Shown one piece after another: positions 55,875-64,000 of a stretch of 64,000 nt of DNA. This stretch comes from JBAZDC01 sp041654595. GTDB taxonomy: Bacteria > Pseudomonadota > Gammaproteobacteria > Burkholderiales > Burkholderiaceae_B. The notes beneath the pieces are model-generated. The model had not been told where the DNA came from. It did not search any database and saw only the letters and a program-made list of their open reading frames with translations. Both the position numbers and the translations under genes were made by a program. Location: contig CAZKBT010000001.1 in assembly GCA_964551305.1 (NCBI GenBank), positions 70,564 through 134,563 on the forward strand, in the 5' to 3' direction. How positions within the stretch are numbered: the first letter of the stretch is position 1; the number at the start of each line of letters is the position of its first letter.

Positions 55875-55950
55875 CAAGCGGCACCGACATCGGACCCGTA
55901 CCCCGAAAATCCGTTTATGCTATCTCCTACGCCGCATCAAGGAGATGGCC

Positions 55951-56820
55951 ATGAAGAAGATACTCGATGTGAAGGATGCTCCTCGTCCTCATTGGGTGGG
56001 GGATGGATTTCCGGTGCGCTCCCTGTTCTCTTATCATACTCACGCCGAGCAGCTGAGTCCCTTCCTGCTGCTGGACTATGCGGGTCCGGCGCGCTTTACG
56101 CCGACCGCAAAGAGGCGCGGCGTCGGACAGCATCCGCATCGGGGATTCGAGACCGTGACCATCGTGTACCAGGGCGAAGTGGCGCACGGCGACTCGACAG
56201 GCCAAGGCGGGGTGATCGGCCCGGGCGACGTGCAATGGATGACCGCCGGCGCCGGCATCCTGCATGAGGAATTCCATTCCGACACGTTCAGCCGGGAAGG
56301 CGGCACGTTCGAAGTCGTGCAGCTATGGGTGAACCTGCCCGCCAAGGATAAGACGGCCCCGCCGCGCTACCAGGAGATCCTGGACAAGGACATACCCGCC
56401 GTCGCGCTGCCCGACGAAGCCGGAACCCTCAGGATCATCGCGGGACGGCATGCCGGCCGATCCGGACCGGCAAGCACGTTCACGCCGATGCACGTATGGG
56501 ACATGCGCCTGAATCCGGGCGGTATTGCCGATCTTGCGGTTCCCGAAGGCTGGAACACCGCGCTCGTCGTGTTGCGCGGAACGGTCCTGGTCAACGACGA
56601 AGCCATCGTGCGCGACGCGCAGCTGGCGCTGCTGGACCCGGCGGGCACCAACCTGTCCATTGCGGCCAATAACGACGCCGCCGTTCTGCTGCTGAGCGGC
56701 CAGCCCATCGCCGAACCCATAGCGGGCTACGGTCCCTTCGTCATGAACAGCGAGGATCAGATCCGGGCGGCCATTGCCGACTTCAACAATGGCCGTTTCG
56801 GCGAGATGCCGGCCAAATGA
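55951..56820 (+). CDS. Pirin family protein
   Basis: 289-residue bicupin. The metal-binding motif is HPHRGFETVTIVYQGEVAHGD plus HEEFHSD. C-terminal pirin domain from about 175. AAGGAG lies six bases before the ATG at 55951. Bacterial pirins may be quercetinase-like or regulatory; role unknown. It follows the RidA remnant and may belong to the same operon. Confidence 0.9.
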   Translation: MKKILDVKDAPRPHWVGDGFPVRSLFSYHTHAEQLSPFLLLDYAGPARFTPTAKRRGVGQHPHRGFETVTIVYQGEVAHGDSTGQGGVIGPGDVQWMTAGAGILHEEFHSDTFSREGGTFEVVQLWVNLPAKDKTAPPRYQEILDKDIPAVALPDEAGTLRIIAGRHAGRSGPASTFTPMHVWDMRLNPGGIADLAVPEGWNTALVVLRGTVLVNDEAIVRDAQLALLDPAGTNLSIAANNDAAVLLLSGQPIAEPIAGYGPFVMNSEDQIRAAIADFNNGRFGEMPAK

Positions 56821-57004
56821 AAATCCTCTGGCTCCACGGCAGCCCACAACCCGGACGAAACCCACAACATGTAGTCATTAAGTATCAAGACAGGAGAAGC
56901 CGCGGCTGACTCTCGAAACTAGGGCAGATCGATCGTCATGACTCTGAAGTTCACGGACAATGCTCCGACATTGCGAAACCAATGGGTACAAACGCTGTTC
57001 GACA

Positions 57005-58405
57005 TCACGACGCCATACCTGACTGCCCGGAATACGCCGCGAGACGCAAATCTCGTATGTCCGCCAGCGTTTCCAATGTCCAAAGTCTTTCCAACAACCG
57101 GGCCGCGTCCCCATCGCCTAGCACGGGCGAGACCAGCTCCTTGAACTTATCGTCGATTCGTTCATCAGTCAATGGCGACTCAGGATCACCTTGCCGATAA
57201 GGAGAAAAGTGCTCCAGGGCACGCCCTCCCTTCAAGATCACCCGTACTCGTGCCGCCCGTTTGACGGGAAAACTGGCGGTCAACACAGCATCTGCAAACA
57301 AAGCAACGCGTGCCGTCAACGATCGAATCTCGGGGTCAGCCATGCGGTCGTCACTGAACGCGCTGATGCGCACGGAGCCATACTTCGCCGCATGGGCAAC
57401 GACGTAAGGAAGACTGAACTTGCATTCGAAAACCGATTTGGGATCGCGTATGCCCGCGACGTCGATCGCCGCTTTATACGTATATATCTCGACTGATTCG
57501 ATATCATGGATGCACAAGTCATGTACGGTGCGCAAGGCAAGGATGCCGTCGATCGCCGCAAAGGTGTGGCCGCAGCATCCATGCGCCTTGAGGGTGATGT
57601 CCTTGATGTTGAAGCGCCGGCCCAATGCCTCGGTCGCCTTCGACCATTGCGTATCGCCAGCAAGCGCCTTGCCAAAGCCAACGTCTCCCTCCAGGATGTC
57701 CAGCACCCCTGTCACGCCGCTGGCCGCGCCCTGGGCCGAGGTCACACCGACCCACGCCGCATGGCCCGCATGCAAGGCCTTGCTCATCGCGTCCGAACGA
57801 AACGCTTGCTGCAGCCCCGAAGCAAACGTGGCCGACGTGGCCAGTGCATGCGCCGCGACCTTGGCAGAGCCGGGAGCCAGGAGCGTGGCCGCCGCGGCCG
57901 CCGCGCCAAAACATCCCACTGTGCCGGTGGTATGAAAATAGCGATAATGCGATGGCTGCACCGCTACGCCGATACGGGTAGATATCTCGTATCCCATAGT
58001 GACGGCCTTGAGCATCTGCATCCCCGACGCTTGCAGATGCTCGGCCAATGCCAAGGCACTCGAGACGGTAGGGCAACCAGGATGATAAACGGCATCGCGA
58101 AAAATATCGTCGAACTCCACCGCGTGCGACGTGCCGCCGTTTATCCAGGCCGCCGTCGCCGGCAGCGCTGTCGTCGCACAGCCCGGAAGGCTCGAGTAGC
58201 CCAGGCCCAGCTCGTGCACATGCGCTCGTCTGAGCGACAGCGCGGGCTCGACCAGCGTCCCCGGCAATAACGACGCAAACCAATCGATGATTGCCCGCTT
58301 GGCGGCATGCACGACATCAGCATTCAGGCCGACACGGCACTGCTCGACGGAATACTCGGCAAGCTCGCTGATGATCGTTTTAGCAGTCATACTTTGAAAG
58401 CCCAT
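57005..58405 (-). CDS. MmgE/PrpD family protein
   Basis: 466-residue protein of the 2-methylcitrate dehydratase (PrpD) / cis-aconitate decarboxylase family: GGTSHAVEFDDIF, FHTTGTVGCFGAAAAAA, AHGCCGHTFAAIDG. No prpB/C neighbours, so it probably dehydrates or decarboxylates another substrate. ATG at 58390 is an alternative start. A dead short-chain dehydrogenase gene lies just upstream on the same strand. Confidence 0.9.
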   Translation of the reverse strand: MGFQSMTAKTIISELAEYSVEQCRVGLNADVVHAAKRAIIDWFASLLPGTLVEPALSLRRAHVHELGLGYSSLPGCATTALPATAAWINGGTSHAVEFDDIFRDAVYHPGCPTVSSALALAEHLQASGMQMLKAVTMGYEISTRIGVAVQPSHYRYFHTTGTVGCFGAAAAAATLLAPGSAKVAAHALATSATFASGLQQAFRSDAMSKALHAGHAAWVGVTSAQGAASGVTGVLDILEGDVGFGKALAGDTQWSKATEALGRRFNIKDITLKAHGCCGHTFAAIDGILALRTVHDLCIHDIESVEIYTYKAAIDVAGIRDPKSVFECKFSLPYVVAHAAKYGSVRISAFSDDRMADPEIRSLTARVALFADAVLTASFPVKRAARVRVILKGGRALEHFSPYRQGDPESPLTDERIDDKFKELVSPVLGDGDAARLLERLWTLETLADIRDLRLAAYSGQSGMAS

Positions 58406-58417
58406 TGCGCATGAGCG

Positions 58418-58427
58418 CCCCCCCCCC
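58418..58427. repeat. 10-bp poly-C tract
   Basis: Ten consecutive C on the plus strand, just upstream of the MmgE/PrpD start and at the tail of the SDR remnant. Such runs slip during replication. Confidence 0.9.
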
Positions 58428-58429
58428 GG

Positions 58430-58530
58430 CTCTCGCTACCGAGAGGCCACCGTTCACGCTGAATACCTGCCCTCTGATCTACGACGCATCATCGCTGGAC
58501 ATAAAGCGCCGCGTGCGAGGCAACATCGAA
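58430..58530 (-). pseudogene. Short-chain dehydrogenase C-terminal remnant
   Basis: Minus-strand reading gives DVASHAAL, then after a +1-type frameshift FMSSDDAS, a TAG (58481-58479) where SDRs have Trp, and IRGQVFSVNGGLS. This is the classical SDR ending (LASDDASWITGQ...VNGG). The rest of the gene is absent. Confidence 0.75.
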
Positions 58531-58791
58531 CAGACTATGCGACTACAGCACTATCCGTACATAATCGGCAGGACATCATACGTACGGTAGCATAGGACCC
58601 GGTAAGGATACATCGAACACACTTGTAACTGTTGCCGGGAAGCGGCACTAAAACAGTACATGGCCCGATTCGATAAACGGAGATCCTTAGAGGAAAGCGC
58701 CATGGCATCCATCCAGTGCTGCTAGACTATACAGCTAGGAATCGGCCGCGTTTCGCGCTCCGATCGCGACGCATTTATAGGAAAGCAGGCG

Positions 58792-59994
58792 ATGACTTCA
58801 GTATGGCGCACGAGTTTCTGGCTGATGCTGGGCTCATCGTTGGTGCTTTTCCTATCGCTAGGCATACGCCACGGTTTCGGCCTGTTTCTCGCGCCCATGA
58901 GCCTCGACTTCGGCTGGGGACGCGAAGTCTTCGCCTTCGCCATCGCCTTGCAGAACCTGGCATGGGGCATCGCACAGCCGTTCGCCGGCGCGGTGGCCGA
59001 CCGCTTCGGCGCGCGCAACACCATCATCGCCGGCGGCTTGCTTTACACCGTCGGACTCGTCTTGATGGGCTTGTCCACCACGCCGCTGCTGCTATCACTC
59101 AGCGCGGGACTTCTGATCGGCATCGGGCTGGCGGGCACGTCGTTTTCCGTCATACTCGGCGTGGTGGGCCGCGCCGTCCCGCCCGAGAAACGCAGCATGG
59201 CCATGGGCATCGCCGCGGCCGTGGGCTCGTTCGGCCAGTTCGCCATGCTGCCGGGCTCGCTCGGCCTGCTCGAATGGCTGGGCTGGTCAGCCGCGCTGAT
59301 CGCGCTGGGCCTAGCGGCGATGCTCATCATGCCGCTGGCGGCCATGATCAACGACAAGCCGCCCGCATCGAAAGGCGTGGAGCAAACCCTGGGCGAAGCC
59401 CTGCGCGAGGCCTTCGGCAGCTCCGGCTTCTGGCTGCTGGCGCTGGGCTTTTTCGTCTGCGGCTTCCAGGTGGTGTTCATCGGCGTACATCTGCCCTCCT
59501 ACCTGGTCGACCGCAATCTGCCCATCATGGTCGGCACCACCGTACTGGCGCTGGTCGGGCTATTCAACGTATTCGGCACCTACATCGCGGGCTGGCTCGG
59601 CGGCCATCATTCCAAGCCGAAACTGCTGAGCGCCCTGTACCTGACCCGCGGCGTGGCGATCGTGCTGTTCATCACCGTGCCGCTAAGCGCCTGGACGGCC
59701 TATCTCTTCGGCGTCGCCATGGGGCTGCTCTGGCTGTCCACGGTGCCGCTGACCAACGGCACCGTGGCCACCATGTTCGGCGTGCGCAACCTGTCCATGC
59801 TGGGCGGCATCGTATTCTTCATGCACCAAGTGGGCGCCTTCCTGGGGGGCTGGCTGGGGGGCTATCTGTATGACAAGACGGGCAGCTATGATGTAGTCTG
59901 GTACATCTGCATTCTGCTCAGCGTGCTGGCCGCCGTCCTGAACTGGCCGATACAAGAGCGGCCCGTGGCCCGCCTGCAAGGAGCGCAAGCATGA
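58792..59994 (+). CDS. MFS carrier, oxalate/formate-antiporter-like
   Basis: 400-residue transporter with 12 predicted helices. The opening RHGFGLFLAPMSLDFGWGRE and loop AVADRFGARN match the monocarboxylate/OFA-like MFS group. The ATG start follows a plausible site. It overlaps the 41-residue gene downstream by 4 bp. Probably imports a carboxylate; identity unknown. Confidence 0.88.
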   Translation: MTSVWRTSFWLMLGSSLVLFLSLGIRHGFGLFLAPMSLDFGWGREVFAFAIALQNLAWGIAQPFAGAVADRFGARNTIIAGGLLYTVGLVLMGLSTTPLLLSLSAGLLIGIGLAGTSFSVILGVVGRAVPPEKRSMAMGIAAAVGSFGQFAMLPGSLGLLEWLGWSAALIALGLAAMLIMPLAAMINDKPPASKGVEQTLGEALREAFGSSGFWLLALGFFVCGFQVVFIGVHLPSYLVDRNLPIMVGTTVLALVGLFNVFGTYIAGWLGGHHSKPKLLSALYLTRGVAIVLFITVPLSAWTAYLFGVAMGLLWLSTVPLTNGTVATMFGVRNLSMLGGIVFFMHQVGAFLGGWLGGYLYDKTGSYDVVWYICILLSVLAAVLNWPIQERPVARLQGAQA

Positions 59995-60116
59995 CCCGCG
60001 CCGCCTGGTTCAGAGTCGCCCTCGGCGCGATCGCGCTGGCGATACTGCTGCTGGCCTTCTGGGGCTGGCGCCAGGGCGGGTTGTCGCTGTTCGAATCGAT
60101 CATGAGTTACTGCTGA
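59991..60116 (+). CDS. 41-residue membrane protein, likely MFS partner
   Basis: MTRAAWFRVALGAI starts a 41-residue protein with one membrane helix (about residues 9-25). AAGGAG lies 7 nt before the ATG, and the start overlaps the MFS stop by 4 bp (ATGA), so it is translationally coupled. Small one-helix proteins are known as partners of some MFS carriers. Too short for routine gene calling. Confidence 0.7.
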   Translation: MTRAAWFRVALGAIALAILLLAFWGWRQGGLSLFESIMSYC

Positions 60117-60198
60117 TTAACTTTGGCGCAGGCCACCTCATCGCATTCTCGCCTGAGTACGTCGAAGCCGCCCACCCATGGCACCAAGAATCGCGCCC

Positions 60199-61017
60199 TC
60201 ATACCACGCCGAGCTTGCCTTCGATTCCCTGAACCAGGGCGAGCAGGCGCGGACCGAGATCCTCGTGCAGGTCCTGCAACGACGTGGTGTGGCTGGATAC
60301 CGTCAAGTTGAAGGCCAGCGACATGCCGTTGACCGGCGTGCTCAGGGGAACGGCCACCGCCGCAAGCGATGACCGCCAGGCGCCTGCGACCGAGCAAAAG
60401 CCCCGGGCTTCGATGTCCTTGAATGCCTGCGCCACACCGTCCTCGTGCCGGGCCCACTCCTGCGGCAAGTGGCGCTGAAGCTGTTTCAATACCGAATTCC
60501 GCTCCGCGTGCGGCAAGCCGTGCAGAATCGCGCGGCCCATGGCCGTACGCAGCAAAGGCCGGGTGGAACCTATTCCCGGACGCGTTTCATTGGATTCCCG
60601 GCTATGTACGGTCTCGACGTACACGGCTTGCAAGCGATCGCGGGTTCCCACGGACACGGGACCGTTGGCGTAAGCCGCCAACTTGAGCATGTCGTGCGCG
60701 CCCACCTGCCGGAGCATCAGCTGCGCAAGCAGGGGGTAGCCCAGCGAGAGCACGGCCGGCCCCAGCATGTATTTGCTTGTATGGGGATCGCGGCGCAAAT
60801 AGCCCAATCCGACCAAGGTGAAGGTAAGGCGCGATACCGTTGGACGCGCCATGCCGAGCATGTCCGCGAAATCCTTGTTTCCCAGGCTGGTTGCCGTCGC
60901 GGAAAAGCACCCGAGCAAGGAAAGGCCATTGGCCAATGTCGACGCGTACTGAGGGTGATTGACCAAGTCCGCGGGGTCCAGGGTATCGGCGCTTTCTTTC
61001 GTTTTGGATGGACGCAT
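60199..61017 (-). CDS. IclR-family transcriptional regulator
   Basis: 272-residue regulator. N-terminal winged helix (LSLLGCFSATATSLGNKDFADMLGMARPTVSRLTFTL) and C-terminal effector domain (RPLLRTAMGRAILHGLP; FCSVAGAWRSSLAAVAVPL). A longer in-frame reading continues into the next gene region but is an artefact. Divergent from the phosphoesterase gene, with AT-rich palindromes between. GTG at 61023 is an alternative start. Confidence 0.92.
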   Translation of the reverse strand: MRPSKTKESADTLDPADLVNHPQYASTLANGLSLLGCFSATATSLGNKDFADMLGMARPTVSRLTFTLVGLGYLRRDPHTSKYMLGPAVLSLGYPLLAQLMLRQVGAHDMLKLAAYANGPVSVGTRDRLQAVYVETVHSRESNETRPGIGSTRPLLRTAMGRAILHGLPHAERNSVLKQLQRHLPQEWARHEDGVAQAFKDIEARGFCSVAGAWRSSLAAVAVPLSTPVNGMSLAFNLTVSSHTTSLQDLHEDLGPRLLALVQGIEGKLGVV

Positions 61018-61067
61018 ACGCACAGAGGACGGTCCGACTTGACAGCCGACGCCCGAAAGCCAATAAT

Positions 61068-61098
61068 TAATTCGAATTATTATATCATAATTCCGAAT
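61068..61098. promoter_or_regulatory. Palindromes in the IclR-phosphoesterase divergent region
   Basis: Perfect 12-bp palindrome TAATTCGAATTA (61068-61079), then ATTCCGAAT (61090-61098), a near copy. Probably the IclR operator. Confidence 0.5.
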
Positions 61099-61119
61099 AG
61101 TTGAATTAATGGAGTGATC

Positions 61120-63162
61120 GTGGATTTCGAATTGCGTCCCAAAGGCAAGAAGCGCTTCTCTTTCGTCGTGGTGGCTGACACCCACATCAATCAGGACGAA
61201 CACTCTTCCAGTTCGCCCTATGTGACGAACACGATGGCGAATTCCCGCGCCCGCCAGGTGTTCCTGGAAATCGCCGCCATGCCGGAGCAGCCGAAATTCG
61301 TGATCCACCTCGGCGACATCGTGAACCCCGTGCCCTCCTTGCCCACGTTCGACGTGGCGGTGGCGCACTTCAAGGACATCATCAAGCCGGTCAAGGTGCC
61401 GGTGCACGTCCTGCCCGGCAACCACGACGTGGGAGACAAGCGCATCGAATGGATGCCCGCCGACCAGGTATGCGATTCGTTCCTCGAAAAATACCGCGCC
61501 TGTTTCGGGGACGACTTTTTCTCCTTCGACGAAGACGGCGTGCGGTTCGTCCTGATCAATTCCTTGCTGATCAATTCCGGCCTCGAAGACGAACGCCGTC
61601 AGCAAGCATGGCTCGAGCGGCAATTCGAGGCGGCCCGCGCCGAGGCGCAGCGGGTATTCATGTTCATGCACTACCCGCCTTATATTTATTCGCCTAAAGA
61701 AAAGGGCAACTACGACAACCTGGACGAACCAGGCAGAAGCTGGCTGCTCGGCCTGATGGCCAGGCCGGAAGCCGAGGCTGTGTTCGCGGGCCACGTCCAC
61801 AATTTCTGGTATGACAGGGTCGGCGGGTCCGAGTTCTACATGCTGCCCTCCACGGCATTCCTGCGCCACGACTTCTCCGAATTTTTCCGTAGCGCGCCCG
61901 AAGCCGGCGACGAGTTCGGCCGCGGCGATCTTCAAAAGTTCGGCTATGCCATCGTCGACGTGTATGACAGCGGCCACGTGTGCTACTCCGTGCGCAGCAA
62001 CGGCCGGCACGCCGACGTGGGGCAGTCATGCACCAGCCAGCCCATGCCTTACCTGACGCACCCGAAGGTTTCCGGCTTGGCTTCGATAGGCGTCGAATTG
62101 CGCCATCCATGGGCGGAAAGCGTGCAGATAACATCTACAGGCGGCGTGCAAGAATTCGGACGAAAATGGGCCCGCAACGACTATCCGCTGCAGGCATTAT
62201 GGGAAATGGGCGCGTCCTTGGCGAAAGTCCCGGACATCGATCTCACCGAAAACGAGTCACGCCGGCGGATGCGGGTATTGGCCGCGGTGGGCCATCAGTT
62301 CATCGTGACCTGCATAGGCATGCCCAAGCAAGCGCTGCTCGACGTCGATCTGAAGGGCGCGGGCGTCATCGCGTTCGAAGCCAACCTCACGGCGCAACGC
62401 TTTGCTCAAGCAACGGAAAACCTGGCCGCCATTCGCCGCGAGCATGGCGTAAAGATCTTCTACGCCAAACTATTTACAGCAGACCCCTCGCAGTATGACG
62501 GCAAGCATTTCTCGCATGCCGTACGCTCCGGCTTCGAGCTCGATGAACTCGACCGGCACATCGACGCGATCGGCCGAGCAGTGGAAAACGGCGTCATCGA
62601 CGGCATTACCGTACGCCTCGGTCCCGATCAATGTTTACAGGACGCGGCGCGCCGCATGCAGGCATTCCATGATCGCACGGGCGCTGAAGTACTGGCTTCA
62701 TTGAAGCTTGCCGGCCCGGGCATCGCCACCGAACGGGCCGATGACGCCGCCAACGTCGCCAGCGTCGCCCACGCGATGGTGCTTGCCGCCACCACGCGCG
62801 GCATCCGGTTCGTCTATGACACGTTCATGGACGTCGATCGCGGCTACTTCCCGCGACATGCATTCATCGACCGTCGATACAACCCGCGCCCCATGGCTCG
62901 GGCCTTCACCGCATTGATGGCGATCCTGGGCGGCGGGCGCACAGTTCGCATGGAGCAGGGCGGGGACGAAAGCTGGGCATTGAGGTTTTCCGTGGAAAGC
63001 GTCCAGTACGGCTTGGGCCCGGCACAGCCGGGCGCGGCGGCGACGCGCCTGCACCTGCTGGATGCGAGCGGGGGGAACACCGTCGACGTGATCGACCTCA
63101 TGACGGGCATGTCTCTGCCTTTGGAGACGCGGCAACACGGCGCAAAGGCGCAAACAGCCTAG
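61120..63162 (+). CDS. Metallophosphoesterase fused to a C-terminal TIM-barrel-like domain
   Basis: 680 residues, GTG start with GGAG five bases upstream. Residues 10-270 are a calcineurin-like phosphoesterase with all metal motifs: ADTHIN, HLGDIVN, GNHDVGDK, MHYPPY and FAGHVHNFWYD. Residues about 390-620 look like a beta/alpha barrel resembling glycoside-hydrolase-like folds (GVKIFYAKLF, DGITVRLGPDQC, EVLASLKLAG, RFVYDTFMDVDRGYFPRH). No signal peptide. A Bug protein gene follows. The substrate may be a phosphodiester or phospho-sugar; not known. Confidence 0.8.
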   Translation: MDFELRPKGKKRFSFVVVADTHINQDEHSSSSPYVTNTMANSRARQVFLEIAAMPEQPKFVIHLGDIVNPVPSLPTFDVAVAHFKDIIKPVKVPVHVLPGNHDVGDKRIEWMPADQVCDSFLEKYRACFGDDFFSFDEDGVRFVLINSLLINSGLEDERRQQAWLERQFEAARAEAQRVFMFMHYPPYIYSPKEKGNYDNLDEPGRSWLLGLMARPEAEAVFAGHVHNFWYDRVGGSEFYMLPSTAFLRHDFSEFFRSAPEAGDEFGRGDLQKFGYAIVDVYDSGHVCYSVRSNGRHADVGQSCTSQPMPYLTHPKVSGLASIGVELRHPWAESVQITSTGGVQEFGRKWARNDYPLQALWEMGASLAKVPDIDLTENESRRRMRVLAAVGHQFIVTCIGMPKQALLDVDLKGAGVIAFEANLTAQRFAQATENLAAIRREHGVKIFYAKLFTADPSQYDGKHFSHAVRSGFELDELDRHIDAIGRAVENGVIDGITVRLGPDQCLQDAARRMQAFHDRTGAEVLASLKLAGPGIATERADDAANVASVAHAMVLAATTRGIRFVYDTFMDVDRGYFPRHAFIDRRYNPRPMARAFTALMAILGGGRTVRMEQGGDESWALRFSVESVQYGLGPAQPGAAATRLHLLDASGGNTVDVIDLMTGMSLPLETRQHGAKAQTA

Positions 63163-63207
63163 GCGATGACGACTCGCAATCTCGAATTGATGAACGACCA
63201 ATAACGC

Positions 63208-63223
63208 GTGGCGATCCCGCCAC
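63208..63223 (+). other. Hairpin before a Bug gene ribosome site
   Basis: GTGGCG-ATCC-CGCCAC lies immediately before AGGAGGAG. It may protect the mRNA end or mark a processing site; no T-run for termination. Confidence 0.3.
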
Positions 63224-63235
63224 AGGAGGAGAATT

Positions 63236-64000
63236 ATGAAAGCACGTATCTTGGTGGCAGCACTCTTTTCCCTGTCGGTGCTCGGCACGTCGGCCGCGCA
63301 TGCCGCCTACCCCGAAAAATCCGTCAAGCTGGTCGTCGGCTACGCGCCGGGCGGCTCCACCGACATCGTGGCGCGGCTGCTTGCAAACGCGCTGGGCGAG
63401 AAGTGGGGGCAATCGGTCGTGGTCGAAAACAAGGCCGGCGCCAGCGGCATGATCGCAACCGAACAGGTCGCGCGCGCCACGCCCGACGGCTACACCTTGC
63501 AGCTGGCCTACACGCCCGAAGTGGCCATCAACCAGCTGGTGTTCAAGGACATGCGGTACGATCCGGTCAACGACCTGGCGCCCTTGAGCCTCATCGCCTC
63601 CGCCCCCCTGGTCCTGGCCGCGGGCCCGAGCGTCAGCGTCTCATCCATAGACGAACTGCTCGCGCTGAAAGGCAAGGCGGCCGAGCTGACGTACGGCTCG
63701 CCCGGCGTAGGCGGACAGCAGCATATGGCGGGCGAAGTACTGCGCAAGCTCACCGGCATGCCTTTGGTCCACGTCCCCTATCGCGGAACCGCGCTTGCCG
63801 TCACCGATCTCGTGGGCGGACAGATCGACCTGTTCTTCGCCACCACGCCGCCGTTGCTGGGCAACATCCAGGCGGGCAAGCTCAAGCCGCTACTCGTCGC
63901 CGGCGACACGCGCGAAGCCCTATTGCCCGACGTGCCCACCGCGGTCGAGAAAGGCATGCCGGAACTGCAGCTGACCAACTGGTTCGGGCTGGTCGGCCCT
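63236..64000 (+). CDS. Bug-family tripartite tricarboxylate transporter binding protein (truncated by window end)
   Basis: 255 codons, open to the right edge. Signal peptide MKARILVAALFSLSVLGTSAAHA, then VVGYAPGGSTDIVARLLA, ATPDGYTLQLAY, LVHVPYRGTALAVTDLVGGQ and LLPDVPTAVEKG. Strong AGGAGGAG site. It follows the phosphoesterase gene by 73 bp and may import that pathway's substrate. Confidence 0.95.
   Translation, partial: MKARILVAALFSLSVLGTSAAHAAYPEKSVKLVVGYAPGGSTDIVARLLANALGEKWGQSVVVENKAGASGMIATEQVARATPDGYTLQLAYTPEVAINQLVFKDMRYDPVNDLAPLSLIASAPLVLAAGPSVSVSSIDELLALKGKAAELTYGSPGVGGQQHMAGEVLRKLTGMPLVHVPYRGTALAVTDLVGGQIDLFFATTPPLLGNIQAGKLKPLLVAGDTREALLPDVPTAVEKGMPELQLTNWFGLVGP

Larger units (their letters stand above)
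58406..58791. other. Intergenic region with dehydrogenase remnant
   Basis: 386 bp holding the short-chain dehydrogenase remnant, a 10-bp C run and the promoter region of the MFS gene. Nothing else was recognised. Confidence 0.6.

Noticed and set aside
60199..62010. 603-codon minus-strand frame that would extend the IclR protein by 330 residues
   Set aside because: The extension is antisense to the phosphoesterase and unlike any protein; IclR length fits the start at 61017.
1..64000. Search for CRISPR arrays, rRNA, tRNA, prophage or transposase genes
   Set aside because: No regularly spaced repeats, cloverleaf genes or transposase motifs were noticed by eye; a tRNAscan or ISfinder search would be needed to exclude short ones.

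Overview
The window is a high-GC chromosomal segment that looks like the beta-proteobacterial family Alcaligenaceae, most probably a Bordetella- or Achromobacter-like genome. The evidence is the block trmL / comF / BioC-like methyltransferase / REC-Fis response regulator / NtrY kinase / DUF4390 protein / rsmB, four Bug-type (tripartite tricarboxylate) periplasmic binding proteins, an Alcaligenaceae-style autotransporter passenger, and MocR/GabR-gabT-gabD and tdh-kbl units. I saw no rRNA, tRNA, CRISPR array or complete insertion sequence. This is a judgement from protein families, not from a database search.

Layout. 1-2529: the N-terminal 843 residues of a large autotransporter adhesin on the minus strand, continuing off the left edge, preceded by an AT-rich 530-bp promoter region. 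3.0-10.4 kb: housekeeping genes (trmL, comF, methyltransferase, two-component system, DUF4390, rsmB). 10.6-12.0 kb: a CesT-like type III chaperone gene followed 4 nt later by a 301-residue protein of unknown family, a typical chaperone/effector arrangement, inserted between rsmB and rimO. 12.1-19.6 kb: rimO, fmt, def, dprA, HMG-CoA lyase, with a second orphan effector-like gene (530 aa, acidic and serine-rich N-terminus with a 36-bp tandem duplication) inserted between def and dprA. 19.6-32.3 kb: amino-acid uptake and metabolism (AapJ-like binding protein, glutamate dehydrogenase-asparaginase pair, threonine to glycine pathway tdh-kbl, GltS), an RluA-family pseudouridine synthase, acylphosphatase, rmuC and two Bug proteins. 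32.4-41.8 kb: panB, aldo/keto reductase, MFS transporter, slyX, sdaA and a divergent gabR / gabT-gabD unit with a good MocR-type operator.

41.9-64 kb is an accessory catabolic region. It holds dihydropyrimidinase, an M20 amidohydrolase and a DHDPS-family aldolase/lyase, then CaiB-type CoA-transferase, an EthD-like protein, an NtrC-type activator, a Crp/Fnr regulator, a cyclic-imidase-like polysaccharide-deacetylase-fold enzyme, an AhpD-like protein, a Bug protein, a ketopantoate-reductase-like dehydrogenase, a second DHDPS-family enzyme, pirin, MmgE/PrpD, an MFS transporter with a 41-residue partner, an IclR regulator and a metallophosphoesterase fused to a probable barrel domain.

This accessory region is decaying. 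Around 45.85 kb a single deletion has joined the 3' parts of two divergent genes (an FAD amine oxidase and an acyl-CoA dehydrogenase), removing both 5' halves and the shared promoter region. At 55.65 kb a RidA gene has lost its middle, and at 58.4-58.5 kb only a frameshifted, nonsense-bearing tail of a short-chain dehydrogenase remains. The best candidates for undescribed biology are the chaperone/effector islets, the phosphoesterase-barrel fusion and the imide/lyase catabolic cluster.
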